Shown: positions 35,435-44,475 of the stretch, one piece after another | How the letters are laid out: the number at the start of each line of letters is the position of its first letter | Position numbering within the stretch: the stretch's first letter is position 1 | The notes under the pieces: generated by a model | Database searches by the model: none | The model's input: the letters and a program-made list of their open reading frames with translations, nothing else | What the model was told of the DNA's origin: nothing | Translations under genes and position numbers: made by a program | NCBI RefSeq assembly: GCF_000708885.1 | Contig: NZ_JEOE01000003.1 | Span: 1 to 64,000, forward strand | From: Cellulomonas sp. HZM | GTDB lineage: Bacteria; Actinomycetota; Actinomycetes; Actinomycetales; Cellulomonadaceae | Direction: 5' to 3' | DNA: 64,000 nt

Positions 35435-36657
35435 TCCCGTCCTCGTCCGCCGCGGAGCGCGTCGCGCTCGCGGATGATGCGGTCGCACTCGACGACGAAC
35501 CGCTTGGTCGCGCCGCCGACGGCGCCGAAGTAGTACTCGACGAGACGTGCCCGCTCGTCGTGCCCGGGGTCCTGGTCGACCTCGCGCCCGAGCACGTCGC
35601 CGACGTGCGCGATCTCGCGCGCCGTGAGCCGGGGCACGGCGGCCAGCAGCCGCGTCTCCGCGACGTCGGCGCCCTGCGGCGGGACCGTGACGACGAGCGG
35701 GCGACCCGTCGCGAGCCAGTCGAACGCGATGGCCGAGACGTCGGTGACCATGACGTCGGCACGCGCGAACGTCCGGTAGGGGTCGGCACCGGTGTCGACC
35801 ACGTGGCCAGGCCCGGCCGCCGCGAGGATCGCGCGGATCCGCTCGTCGGCGGTCGCGAACCGGGCGTCGCTCACGCCCGTGCGCGGGTGCGGCCGGTAGA
35901 CCACGCGGAAGCGTCCGTCGTCGACCAGCGCCTGCACGAGCCGCTCGCCGTGGCTCACGACCGACGAGTACGCCGAGGACCCCTGCCCGCCTTCCCAAGT
36001 GGGCGCGTAGAGGACGACGACCGGCGAGCCCGGAGCACGCTCACGCGGACCGGTCGGGACGTCGTCGAGCTGCGGTCGCCCGACCGCGACGACGTGCGCG
36101 GGGGCGTCGAAGTTCATGAGCTGGCCCGCGAACCGGTCGATCGCGCCCTGGCCCGCGACGAACGCGTAGTCGTACGCCTTGACCAAGTTGGACGCCGAGA
36201 CCCGCTTGTCGCTCTCGCCGTGCGAGAGGAACACGTGCATCGCGCCCGGGACCCGCAGCGCGTTGAAGTTGCCCACGTCGTGCCCGACGTAGCAGAACAG
36301 CGCGACGTCCGAGCGTTCCGCGAGCGCGTCGATCGTCGCGCTGCGGCCCACGACGACGACGGGAAGCGGCTGCTCGCGCGCGACGACCCGGGCCGCGCGG
36401 GAGTCGGCGCACACCACGAGGACCCGGTGCTCGGCGTCGAGCGCGCGCAGCGGCGCGTACCACTGCCGGAGCTGGTACAGGTTCTGCACCGTGCCGGCGA
36501 AGTACACGACGACGCGCTGCTCGTGGCTCGCCGCGAGCACGGCCGCGTCGTCACCGAGCCCGTCGGGCATGCCCGCGGGGAGCCAGCCGAGCCTGCGCAG
36601 GGCGCTGCCGCCCCAGCTGCGCACGCGTCGGCGCAGGCGCGCCCGATCGAAGCCCAC
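35431..36657 (-). CDS. CDP-glycerol glycerophosphotransferase-family protein, paralogue 2
   Basis: Protein of 408 aa, closest in layout to the products of 24182-25426 and 39688-40920. Motifs: HGESDK (146-151), YAPTWEG (217-223), RPHP (255-258) and DVSAIAFDWL (from 306). Both it and paralogue 1 begin with a similar stretch, RRLGWLPAGMPDG here. GTG 36657 starts 5 bp after the nucleotidyltransferase stop and is preferred because it begins the conserved part. It overlaps the CDP-alcohol transferase gene by 4 bp. Confidence 0.88.
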   Translation of the reverse strand: MGFDRARLRRRVRSWGGSALRRLGWLPAGMPDGLGDDAAVLAASHEQRVVVYFAGTVQNLYQLRQWYAPLRALDAEHRVLVVCADSRAARVVAREQPLPVVVVGRSATIDALAERSDVALFCYVGHDVGNFNALRVPGAMHVFLSHGESDKRVSASNLVKAYDYAFVAGQGAIDRFAGQLMNFDAPAHVVAVGRPQLDDVPTGPRERAPGSPVVVLYAPTWEGGQGSSAYSSVVSHGERLVQALVDDGRFRVVYRPHPRTGVSDARFATADERIRAILAAAGPGHVVDTGADPYRTFARADVMVTDVSAIAFDWLATGRPLVVTVPPQGADVAETRLLAAVPRLTAREIAHVGDVLGREVDQDPGHDERARLVEYYFGAVGGATKRFVVECDRIIRERDALRGGRGRE

Positions 36658-36662
36658 GCGGC

Positions 36663-37352
36663 TCAGACGTGCTCGTTGGCGCGCTCGAGGTCCTCGTCGA
36701 AGTCGACCTCGACCGCCCACAGGTCGGAGATGTCGACCGGCAGGAACTTCACGCCGTCGCGCTCGATCGCCAGCTCGATGCCGCGCTCGAAGTAGTCCTG
36801 GTCCTCGACTTCCTCGAGCCGCGCGACGAGGGTCGCCTTGTCCTGCGCCGCGACGTAGTTGATGCCCACGGCCTCGCCCAGCGCGTCGACGACCTGCTTG
36901 GAGAGGGCGTCGATGTACCCGTCGGCGTCGACCGTGTACTTGACCTCCTCCTCGGCCACCTTGGCGGTGTTGACCGAGACGAGCGAGGTCTCGCTCTCGA
37001 GGTACGGCTTGAGTCGCTCGAGGATCGCGGGGTCGAACACGACGTCGCCGTTCATCCACAGCACGCCGCCGTCGCCCGACGCGCGCAGCACGCGCAGCAG
37101 GCTCTTCGACGTGTTCGTGCGGTCGTACTCCTCGTTGTAGACGAACAGCGAGCGAGGGTGCGCCTCGAGGATCATCTCGAGCTTGAAGCCGACGACCGTG
37201 TAGAGCTGCACGTCGGCGAACGCACCACGGATCTTCTCGACCTGCTGGTCCATGATCGTGTGCCCGTCGCGCAGCGGCGTGAGCGGCTTGGGGAACGGCC
37301 GTCCGAGCCGGGTGCCCATGCCTGCGGCGAGGATCGCCACCTGAGTCGTCAT
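36663..37352 (-). CDS. LicC-like nucleotidyltransferase (phosphocholine cytidylyltransferase family)
   Basis: Protein of 229 aa with the NTP-transferase fold: AILAAGMGTRLGRPFPKPL (6-24), NTSKSLLRVL and MNGDVVFDP with the metal-binding Asp. The short form with YNEEYDRTNTSKSL resembles LicC/inositol-phosphate cytidylyltransferase-type enzymes, which activate a phosphorylated alcohol with CTP. First gene of a coupled set with a TagF-like transferase, a CDP-alcohol transferase and a GT2 enzyme. The activated alcohol cannot be named. Confidence 0.85.
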   Translation of the reverse strand: MTTQVAILAAGMGTRLGRPFPKPLTPLRDGHTIMDQQVEKIRGAFADVQLYTVVGFKLEMILEAHPRSLFVYNEEYDRTNTSKSLLRVLRASGDGGVLWMNGDVVFDPAILERLKPYLESETSLVSVNTAKVAEEEVKYTVDADGYIDALSKQVVDALGEAVGINYVAAQDKATLVARLEEVEDQDYFERGIELAIERDGVKFLPVDISDLWAVEVDFDEDLERANEHV

Positions 37353-37446
37353 CGAGAAGTCACTCCCTGGTCGTGGCCTGTTCGGCGGCCGTTCGTCAGC
37401 TGTTGTCCGGCGCCTCGGAGCGCCGCTGCCCGCGGCACCCCTAGGC

Positions 37447-37452
37447 ATGCTA
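37447..37452 (-). promoter_or_regulatory. -10 box TAGCAT upstream of the nucleotidyltransferase operon
   Basis: TAGCAT on the minus strand implies a leader of about 88 nt to the ATG at 37352. It lies between the acyltransferase stop at 37482 and this operon, so the operon can be transcribed separately. Confidence 0.4.
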
Positions 37453-37481
37453 GTCGCGCCGCCACCGGCGGCGCGCAGGGA

Positions 37482-39626
37482 TCACCGTCCGACGTACGGC
37501 TCCAGCCGCTCCCACAGGTACGGCGCGACGCTGCGCGCGTAGGTCGACGAGATGTGGTCGTCGTCGCGGTGCACGTCGGCACCCCCGATGACCGCCGGGC
37601 ACGTCGAGCCCTTGCAGTACAGGTCGGTGAGCTCGACGAGAGGCACGCGCCCCTGGCTGCGGTCCGTGGCGTCGCGCAGCGGGTCGTGCTTCACGAGCAC
37701 GTCGGCGCGGCGCTGGTCGCACCGGCTCGGGTCGGCGCGACCCTCCTTGAGGAGGCACTCGTTGGGGTCCGTGTGCGACGTCGGGTTGTCGAGGATCGCG
37801 ACCACCGGGGTGCCCGCGTCGAGCACCGGCTGCCATGCGTCCAGGAGGCCGGAGGCGACCACGTCGCGCTTGTTCGCCCCCGCGGGCACCTGCATCTTCT
37901 GGCGCGCGTACCCGGTCACGACGACGGCGTCGTAGTCGTGCGCCTTCGCCAGGAGGTCGGCGCCCACCTCCTGCTGCCATGTCCCGCAGCCCTGAGCGAC
38001 GGACGGCACCGAACGCCTCGGCAGGACCGTGCTCCAGACGCACGACGCCTTGAGGTAGCTGGTCACGACGACGTCGCCGTCGTCGACCAGGCGCTCGAAC
38101 GCCGGCAGCATCGCGCGTGCGTGCGAGTCGCCCACCAGGGCGATGTGCGGCACGCCGGCACGCGGCTTGCCGAACGTGCACGGTTCCATGTCCGGCTCGC
38201 TGTTGTCGCTCCAGCACTGCTGCAGCCCGGCGTCGTCGTTCTTCACGTCGGACGGGTCGGGGACGACGACGTGCGCGAGAGCCGGGTCGGGGCACCCCTT
38301 GCCGTCGTTCACCATGCTGGCGGCGCCGAAGCAGTGCGGCTTGCTCGCGACGACACTCTCGGCGTGGGCGGCCGCCCGTGCGCTCGCGGCACCCGCGGCG
38401 TTCGAGCCGACGACGCACACGGCGGCGACGACGCACATGCCCGCCGCGGTGAGCGCGAACGTCACGCCGGACCGTCGCAGCCCGAACCGGTGCGTCGACC
38501 GCACGGGGTCCTCGACCCACCGCTTGGTCGCCCACGCCAGCACGACCACCGCTGCGAGCAGGAGCAGCTTGTCGACGGCGTGCAGCTCGTGACCGAGCGC
38601 GAACGGCAGGATCACGATCGGCGGCCAGTGCCACAGGTACGTCGAGTAGGAGATGTCACCGAGCGTCTGGACGGGCCGCAGGGCCAGCGCGCGGGTCGGC
38701 GCCCACGCCGCACGCGGCGCTCCCGCGGCGATCACCGCGGCGGTGCCGAGCACCGGCACGAGCGCGGCGGTGCCGGGGAACGGTGTCGCCGAGGTGAACG
38801 ACACGCCCGTCCATGCCAGCGCTCCGAGCCCGGCCCACGAGAGCACCGCTCGAGCCCTGTCGAAGCGTTGCGCGCGCTCCTCGAACGCCACCATCGCGAG
38901 CGCGAGCAGCGCCCCGGCGCCGAACTGCCACGCGCGGGCTGTCGTGACGAAGTACGCCTGCGGCGCGTCGGTCGTCGTCAGGTGCAGGGACCACCCGAAG
39001 CTCACGACCGTGACGACGCCCAGCAGAGCCGCCGCCACCGTGCCGTTCCTGCGGCCCGTGCGCGCGGCAACCCAGAGCGCGAGGAGCACGAGCAGCGGCC
39101 ACACGAGGTAGAACTGCTCCTCGACCGAGAGCGACCAGTAGTGCTGCACGGGAGACGGCGCGGCGTCGGCCGCGAGGTAGTCGACGGCGTCGTGCGCCAG
39201 GACCCAGTTCAGGACGTAGAAGCCCGCGGCGCCGACCTGACGCAGGTAGTCCTTCCACAGGCCGCTCGGGACCCATGCGAACGTCGCGACCGCGGTGACC
39301 ACGAGCACGAGGAGCGACGCAGGCAGCAGTCGGCGCGCACGCCGCGCCCAGAACCGCCCGAGCGCGACGCGCCCCGTGCGCTCACCCTCCCGCAGCAGGT
39401 GCCCGGTGATGAGGAAGCCGGAGATGACGAAGAAGACGTCGACGCCCACGTAGCCGCCGGTGAGCCGCTTGGGCCACAGGTGGTAGAGCACCACGAGCAT
39501 CACCGCGACGGCACGCAGCGCCTGGACCTCGACGCGCACCTTCGTGCCGGACGGGCGCCGCTCGGCCGGCGGGACGGCCACCTCGGGCGGGACGTCCTCG
39601 GCGACGGACGGACGGGTCGACGACAC
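37482..39626 (-). CDS. OafA/YrhL-type membrane acyltransferase with C-terminal SGNH domain
   Basis: Protein of 714 aa. Residues about 35-400 are the acyltransferase-3 membrane domain with ten or so helices: VVLYHLWPKRL with the catalytic-type His, VDVFFVISGFLITG and WSLSVEEQFYLVWP. The extracytoplasmic SGNH part has GDSHARAML and a C-terminal DDDHISSTY supplying the Asp-His pair. Such proteins O-acetylate surface glycans. GTG 39626 is chosen because GAGGAG lies 10 nt upstream. It is 61 bp downstream of paralogue 3 of the TagF-like family and probably decorates the same polymer. Confidence 0.92.
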   Translation of the reverse strand: MSSTRPSVAEDVPPEVAVPPAERRPSGTKVRVEVQALRAVAVMLVVLYHLWPKRLTGGYVGVDVFFVISGFLITGHLLREGERTGRVALGRFWARRARRLLPASLLVLVVTAVATFAWVPSGLWKDYLRQVGAAGFYVLNWVLAHDAVDYLAADAAPSPVQHYWSLSVEEQFYLVWPLLVLLALWVAARTGRRNGTVAAALLGVVTVVSFGWSLHLTTTDAPQAYFVTTARAWQFGAGALLALAMVAFEERAQRFDRARAVLSWAGLGALAWTGVSFTSATPFPGTAALVPVLGTAAVIAAGAPRAAWAPTRALALRPVQTLGDISYSTYLWHWPPIVILPFALGHELHAVDKLLLLAAVVVLAWATKRWVEDPVRSTHRFGLRRSGVTFALTAAGMCVVAAVCVVGSNAAGAASARAAAHAESVVASKPHCFGAASMVNDGKGCPDPALAHVVVPDPSDVKNDDAGLQQCWSDNSEPDMEPCTFGKPRAGVPHIALVGDSHARAMLPAFERLVDDGDVVVTSYLKASCVWSTVLPRRSVPSVAQGCGTWQQEVGADLLAKAHDYDAVVVTGYARQKMQVPAGANKRDVVASGLLDAWQPVLDAGTPVVAILDNPTSHTDPNECLLKEGRADPSRCDQRRADVLVKHDPLRDATDRSQGRVPLVELTDLYCKGSTCPAVIGGADVHRDDDHISSTYARSVAPYLWERLEPYVGR

Positions 39627-39687
39627 GGGCTGCGGACTCCTCGCTGCGGGGAAAAACCGGTTCAGGGTACCCGTGCGGGCGGGCCGG

Positions 39688-40920
39688 TCAGGCCCGCGTG
39701 CCGTGCCGCTCGCGCTGCGCAGCCCGACGGTCGCGCACCACGCGGTCGGCGACGACGAGGAACCGGGACATGGCCGCCCCGGGGCGCGTGTCGCCGAAGT
39801 AGTCTGCGACCACCTCGGCGTACGCGTCGTCGGCGCCCCGCGCCAGGAGGGCGTCGACGACCGCGACCGCGCCACCGGCGTCCTGCGCTGCGATCGTGTC
39901 GACGCGGTCGGCCAGCGAACCCGGTTCCACCACAGCGGTCGGCGACTCGGGCCGGGTCAGCAGGAGGGGACGGCCCGTCGCGAGCCAGTCGAACGCGACG
40001 GCCGAGACGTCCGTGACGCACACGTCCGCGGCGCGCAGGTGCCACCCGAAGGCGGTGTCACGGTCCACGAGGTGCTCCGCGCCCGGGTCGCTCTCGTTCG
40101 CTCGCGCGAGGATCCCCGCCAGGCGCGCGTCACCCGCGGCGAACCGACCGTCCTGCACACCGGTGCGCGGGTGCGGGCGGTACACGACGCGGAAGCGTGG
40201 GTCGGCGACGAGCGCCTCGAGCAGCGCGGGGCCGTGCGAGAGCACCGAGGAGTACTCCATCGAGGGCCGGTCGCCCTCCCACGTGGGCGCGTACAGCACC
40301 ACCGTGCGGTCGTCGTCCGGGAGCTCCGGCCCGGCGTACGTCACGTCGACCTGCGGACGTCCGACGAGCAGGATGCGTGCCGGGTCGAGCCCGTAGACGT
40401 TGCGCTCGATCCGTCGCACGGCGGCCGGCCCCGCGGCGAGCACGTGGTCGTAGGCCTTCAGCTGGTTGGACACCATGTAGGACTTGTCCGACTCGCCGTG
40501 CGACATGAACACGTGCGCCGGCTCGGTGAAGCGCAGCGTCGAGAAGTTCTCGCGGTTCTGGTTGACGTAGAGCATCGCGGCGACCGGGTGCGTGCCGAGC
40601 CAGCGCTCGAGCTCGGCGATCGTCGAGAAGTGCAGGACCGGGACGGGGCACTCGTCGAACAGCGCACGCGCGGAGTCCGGCGAACGCGTCACGACCACCA
40701 CGGGGTGCTGCTCGTCGAGCCGCCGCAGCGGCTCGAACCACTGCCGCACCTGGTAGAGGTTGACGGCGCCGTCCGCGAAGTAGACGACGACCTCGACGGT
40801 CCCGGCGACGACGGCGGGACGCGACCGTGCGATCGCGGCGACCTCTCGTCGGAGCCGCCGCCGGGTCAGCACCTCCCCGACCTTCGCACTCCCCCGTCTC
40901 ACGTCACCCAGCAGTCCCAC
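39688..40920 (-). CDS. CDP-glycerol glycerophosphotransferase-family protein, paralogue 3
   Basis: Protein of 410 aa. Motifs: HGESDK (141-146), YAPTWEGD (210-217), RPHP (248-251) and DVSAVAFDWLATGRPLLLT. The N-terminal 35 residues are basic and differ from those of paralogues 1 and 2. The start is GTG at 40920. It lies between the CHAP protein gene (stop at 40996) and the acyltransferase gene on the same strand, with 75 and 61 bp gaps. Confidence 0.88.
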   Translation of the reverse strand: MGLLGDVRRGSAKVGEVLTRRRLRREVAAIARSRPAVVAGTVEVVVYFADGAVNLYQVRQWFEPLRRLDEQHPVVVVTRSPDSARALFDECPVPVLHFSTIAELERWLGTHPVAAMLYVNQNRENFSTLRFTEPAHVFMSHGESDKSYMVSNQLKAYDHVLAAGPAAVRRIERNVYGLDPARILLVGRPQVDVTYAGPELPDDDRTVVLYAPTWEGDRPSMEYSSVLSHGPALLEALVADPRFRVVYRPHPRTGVQDGRFAAGDARLAGILARANESDPGAEHLVDRDTAFGWHLRAADVCVTDVSAVAFDWLATGRPLLLTRPESPTAVVEPGSLADRVDTIAAQDAGGAVAVVDALLARGADDAYAEVVADYFGDTRPGAAMSRFLVVADRVVRDRRAAQRERHGTRA

Positions 40921-40995
40921 GGCACCCGCTCCTCGTCGCGCCGCGCGCGCTGCGCCGCGGTCAGGTCACGGTACCGGCCTCGCGGCGGGCAGGGC

Positions 40996-42204
40996 TCACC
41001 ACCGCGGGTCGGCGTAGAACAGGACTCGCTTCGCCGAGCGGTGGTGCACGTACACGCCGCGGGCGTCCGTGAACCGGGTCCCCTTCGACGAGTTGCCCTC
41101 GAGCACCACGAGGTCGTCGCCCGACCTGCTCAGCAGCAGCCCGACGTGGCTCGCCTTCTTCGGCGACGCGTTGCGGAAGTCGAAGAACACGAGCGTCCCG
41201 ACCTTGGGCTTGCGGCTCGAGCCGGGCTTGTAGTCCGTCATCGCCTTCTTCGACGCCGCGACGAACGAGTCGAACGACGACCGGGCGGGCACCACGCCGG
41301 GGCGCCCGATCGCGGCGGACACCCATGACTGGAAGGTCCCGCACCACGCCGCCGAGTACCCGAACCACGCGTTGTACTTGGACTTGCGCCAGGCCGGCTC
41401 GCGGTACCCGACCTGCGAGCGCGCCGCCGCCAGGTACTGCGCACGGGCACCGCTCCCGGCCTGGTAGTGCGCGATCTTCGTCGTCGACGAGGCGTACGCC
41501 GCCACCTTCGCGAACTGCTGCGTGCAGCCCGACTCGAGCACGACGCACCGCGCGTCCGCGCGCGGGACCCCGAACGTGCCCGTCATACGCCCCTTCGCGA
41601 CGTACCGGTCGCGGATCTTGCCGGGGACGAACCAGGTGCGGGTCACGCCTGAGCGGACCACCTCGACGAGCATGCCTCTCTCGAAGTCCTTGTACCGCAC
41701 CGACGTCACACCCGAGTCCTTGACGCGCGACGCCGCGACGCGTCGCGTCCCGGTCGTCGCATCGCCCAGACGGCCGGCGAGGTCCTTCGCACGGGCAGCG
41801 AGGGTGCGCGCGGTCGAGCTCTTGGCGACCTCGAGCACCGGACCGTGCACGGACGACGAGCCCGTCGTGCGGACGTAGTACTCGGCCGACCCGGTCGGCG
41901 TGGCGGGCACCGCGAACCGGCCCGTCGACGTCGTGCGGAAGGTCGCCAGCACCGTGCGCGTCGTGCTCGTCCGGCGTACCAGCTGCACCTGGGCGGAGGC
42001 GACGCCGGCCGACCCCTTCGTCACGCGGCCCGTGAACCACACGCTCTCGCCCGTGCGGTACGTCGTCGACGTGGCCTTCGTCGTGACCACCTTCGTCGCG
42101 GCCTTCGTCGCAGCGTGCGACTCGGGTGCGGCCACGAGCGTCGTTCCGCCCAGGCCCAGCACGACGACGAGTGCCGCGAGAACCCTGCCCATCAGTCTGC
42201 CCAT
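40996..42204 (-). CDS. secreted CHAP-domain protein, paralogue A
   Basis: Exported protein of 402 aa. Signal peptide 1-31 (ending ESHAA), an Ig-like domain (about 45-125), an LGFP-like wall-binding unit (FGVPRADARCVVLESGC), and a C-terminal CHAP cysteine-peptidase domain with the catalytic Cys in AAWCGTFQSWV and His in ASHVGLLLS. CHAP domains cut peptide bonds in peptidoglycan. The ATG overlaps the stop of the paralogue upstream by one base; ATG 42192 is an alternative start. Confidence 0.87.
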   Translation of the reverse strand: MGRLMGRVLAALVVVLGLGGTTLVAAPESHAATKAATKVVTTKATSTTYRTGESVWFTGRVTKGSAGVASAQVQLVRRTSTTRTVLATFRTTSTGRFAVPATPTGSAEYYVRTTGSSSVHGPVLEVAKSSTARTLAARAKDLAGRLGDATTGTRRVAASRVKDSGVTSVRYKDFERGMLVEVVRSGVTRTWFVPGKIRDRYVAKGRMTGTFGVPRADARCVVLESGCTQQFAKVAAYASSTTKIAHYQAGSGARAQYLAAARSQVGYREPAWRKSKYNAWFGYSAAWCGTFQSWVSAAIGRPGVVPARSSFDSFVAASKKAMTDYKPGSSRKPKVGTLVFFDFRNASPKKASHVGLLLSRSGDDLVVLEGNSSKGTRFTDARGVYVHHRSAKRVLFYADPRW

Positions 42205-43361
42205 CAGTACGTCGGGTAGGCGTAGTAGAGCGGCATCGAGCGCGGTCGCGTCTTCTGGTAGACGCCGCGGCCGGCGCTGTCACCGGGGGTGCTGGTGTTG
42301 CCCTCGATCGTCACGATGCTCGACGCGTTGACCTTGACGACGACGCCCACGTGCGTCGCGGCCGTGCGGCCGTCGCTGATCGTGTCGTAGAAGACGAGCG
42401 CACCGACCTTGGGTGTCTTGCCGAGCTTCATGTGTGCGCGCACGTCGGCGAGGAACACCGACCACTTCGCGTGCTTCGGGATCGCGCCGGGGTTGCCCGA
42501 CGCGACGGCCGCCCAGGACTGGAACACCGAGCACCACGCGCCGACGCGCCCCACCCACGCGTTGTACTTCGAGTCGTTGTAGCGCTTCTGCCGGTACCCG
42601 ACCTGCGACCGCGCGGCGGCGATCACCTCGGCGGCCTTGGTCTTCCCGTACGCGACCGCGCCCTTGGTGTGCTTGTTGTCGTAGATCGCACCACCCGAGA
42701 ACCGCTGGACGCAGCCGCTCTCGATCAGCCCGCACTTCGGGTCCGCGAGCGGGACGCCGAGCTTGCCCTTCGGGCCGCCGGCCTTCTTGTACGCCGTCAG
42801 GATGTCGCCGTAGACGAACCAGGTGCGCACCGAACCCGCCTTGTTGGTGACCTGGACCAGCATCCCGTGGGAGTAGGACCGGTATCGCACCGCCGTGGTC
42901 CCCGCCACCTTCGCGGACGCCGTCGAACCACGCGCCGCACCCGCGCGGTCGCCGAGGATCGCCGCCCGCGCCGCGATCGTGCGCTTGCCGTACGTGAGGT
43001 GGATCTTGCGAACGGTGCTCTTCACCCCCGACGCGGTGGCCCGTGCGCGGTACGAGTACTCGCCGTAGGGCCGCTGCCGAACGGAGAACGTGCCGGAGCT
43101 CGACGTCGTCGACGTCGCGACGCGGTGCCATCCCGACGACGTGCGGCGCTCGAGCACGACGGTGCGCGCCTTGAGCCCCTTGCCTCCCGACGTGAGCTTC
43201 CCGGTGAACCACACCATCTCGCCGTGGCGGATGCTCGGCGAGCTGACCTGGAGCTTCAGGGACGTCCCGGTAGCGAGCGCGGGCCCCGCAGCACCGACGA
43301 GCCCGCCGAGCGCGAGCACGGCTGCGAGGAGGGCGGCGGTGAGGTGTCGTCGTCGGGCCAT
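42204..43361 (-). CDS. secreted CHAP-domain protein, paralogue B
   Basis: Exported protein of 385 aa with the same order as its neighbour: signal peptide (1-30, ending GPALA), Ig-like domain, LGFP-like unit (LGVPLADPKCGLIESGC, then GGAIYDN), and CHAP domain with the catalytic Cys in GAWCSVFQSWA and His in ATHVGVVVK. The two proteins share the spacing of all these elements, so they are a tandem duplication that has diverged. The ATG at 43361 is 83 bp from the divergent acyltransferase start. Confidence 0.87.
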   Translation of the reverse strand: MARRRHLTAALLAAVLALGGLVGAAGPALATGTSLKLQVSSPSIRHGEMVWFTGKLTSGGKGLKARTVVLERRTSSGWHRVATSTTSSSGTFSVRQRPYGEYSYRARATASGVKSTVRKIHLTYGKRTIAARAAILGDRAGAARGSTASAKVAGTTAVRYRSYSHGMLVQVTNKAGSVRTWFVYGDILTAYKKAGGPKGKLGVPLADPKCGLIESGCVQRFSGGAIYDNKHTKGAVAYGKTKAAEVIAAARSQVGYRQKRYNDSKYNAWVGRVGAWCSVFQSWAAVASGNPGAIPKHAKWSVFLADVRAHMKLGKTPKVGALVFYDTISDGRTAATHVGVVVKVNASSIVTIEGNTSTPGDSAGRGVYQKTRPRSMPLYYAYPTY

Positions 43362-43444
43362 GCCCTACCTTGAACGGGACGGTACGACGAGGCAACCGGA
43401 ACGCCCGGGACCTGCGCTGGCCTTGCGGCGGGACAGCCGCCACG

Positions 43445-44473
43445 ATGGCACGCGTGACGAGCACCGGCGACCGCCACCCGTTCTGGGACAACGCGAAGGC
43501 CGTGCTCGTCACGCTCGTCGTCGTCGGGCACGCGCTGCAACCGGCCGCAGCCGCGGGCGTCGCCGTCGCGGACGTGCTCTACCGCTGGGTGTACCTGTTT
43601 CACATGCCGGCGTTCGTGCTGGTCACGGGCGTGCTGACGGCAGAGCTCACGACGCGGCGCGCCGGCCGCCTGGTCACCGGTCTGCTCGCGCCGTACGTCG
43701 TGTTCCAGGTCCTGCAGACCGCCGAGGTCTCCCTGCTGCGCGGGTCGCTCGCACCGCTGCACCTGCTGGAACCCCGCTGGACGCTGTGGTTCCTCCTCGC
43801 GGCGGTGCTCTGGCGCCTGTCGGCTCCGCTGTGGACCGCGTTGCAGCCGTCCGTCGCCATCGGGCTCGCGGTCGTCGTGTGCCTGCTCGCAGGGCTCGGC
43901 GACGGGGTGGGGCACGTGCTCGCGCTCGACGACGCGCTCGGGTTCCTTCCGTTCTTCGTCGCCGGCCTCGTGCTGCGCTCGTCGGCCTGGTCCGGGCGCC
44001 TGACGACCGCACCCCGGACCCCCGTCGTCCTCGCCGGGGCCGTCGTGCTCGCCGCGGCCCTCGTGCTCGCCGCCGTGACGCGGGACGCGTTCACGTCGAG
44101 CGCCCTCCAGCTCGGGTTCGCGACGGACGACGTGGGAGCCACGGCCGCGCGTGGGACGGCCCTGCGGGCGGCGCTCCTGCTCGCCGCCGCGGCGTGCGTC
44201 GCCGCGGTGCTCGCCGTGGTGCCGCGCCGGGAGCTGACGTGGACGTCCGTGGGCCGCGCGTCGCTGTACGTGTACCTGCTGCACCCCTTGCTGCTGCTGC
44301 CGCTGCGCGACGGGCGGTGGGTGGCAGGTGGGGCGGTCGCGCTCGCGACCGCGCTCGGTGCGGTCGTTCTCGCGCTCGTGCTCGCGTCCTCCCCGGTGCG
44401 CCGCGTCGCCCGGCCGTTCGTCGAGCCGCCGCTCGACCGCTTGCTGCTCGCGCGGCCCGGCGGGCGAGCCTGA
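43445..44473 (+). CDS. acyltransferase family membrane protein (fucose 4-O-acetylase type)
   Basis: Membrane protein of 342 aa with about ten hydrophobic segments. It opens WDNAKAVLVTLVVVGHALQP, with the catalytic-type His in VVGHAL, then YLFHMPAFVLVTGVLT, both typical of acyltransferase-3 enzymes of the fucose-acetylase branch. No SGNH domain. It would transfer an acyl group from acyl-CoA to a glycan at the membrane. ATG 43445 is chosen; GTG 43454 is possible. It converges on the GT4 gene with 2 bp between stops. Confidence 0.87.
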   Translation: MARVTSTGDRHPFWDNAKAVLVTLVVVGHALQPAAAAGVAVADVLYRWVYLFHMPAFVLVTGVLTAELTTRRAGRLVTGLLAPYVVFQVLQTAEVSLLRGSLAPLHLLEPRWTLWFLLAAVLWRLSAPLWTALQPSVAIGLAVVVCLLAGLGDGVGHVLALDDALGFLPFFVAGLVLRSSAWSGRLTTAPRTPVVLAGAVVLAAALVLAAVTRDAFTSSALQLGFATDDVGATAARGTALRAALLLAAAACVAAVLAVVPRRELTWTSVGRASLYVYLLHPLLLLPLRDGRWVAGGAVALATALGAVVLALVLASSPVRRVARPFVEPPLDRLLLARPGGRA

Positions 44474-44475
44474 GC

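Noticed and set aside
36669-40016. An 1115-residue plus-strand frame opposite the nucleotidyltransferase, acyltransferase and TagF-like genes
   Set aside because: Shadow frame with Arg/Asp/His-rich low-complexity content; the minus strand encodes recognisable families throughout.
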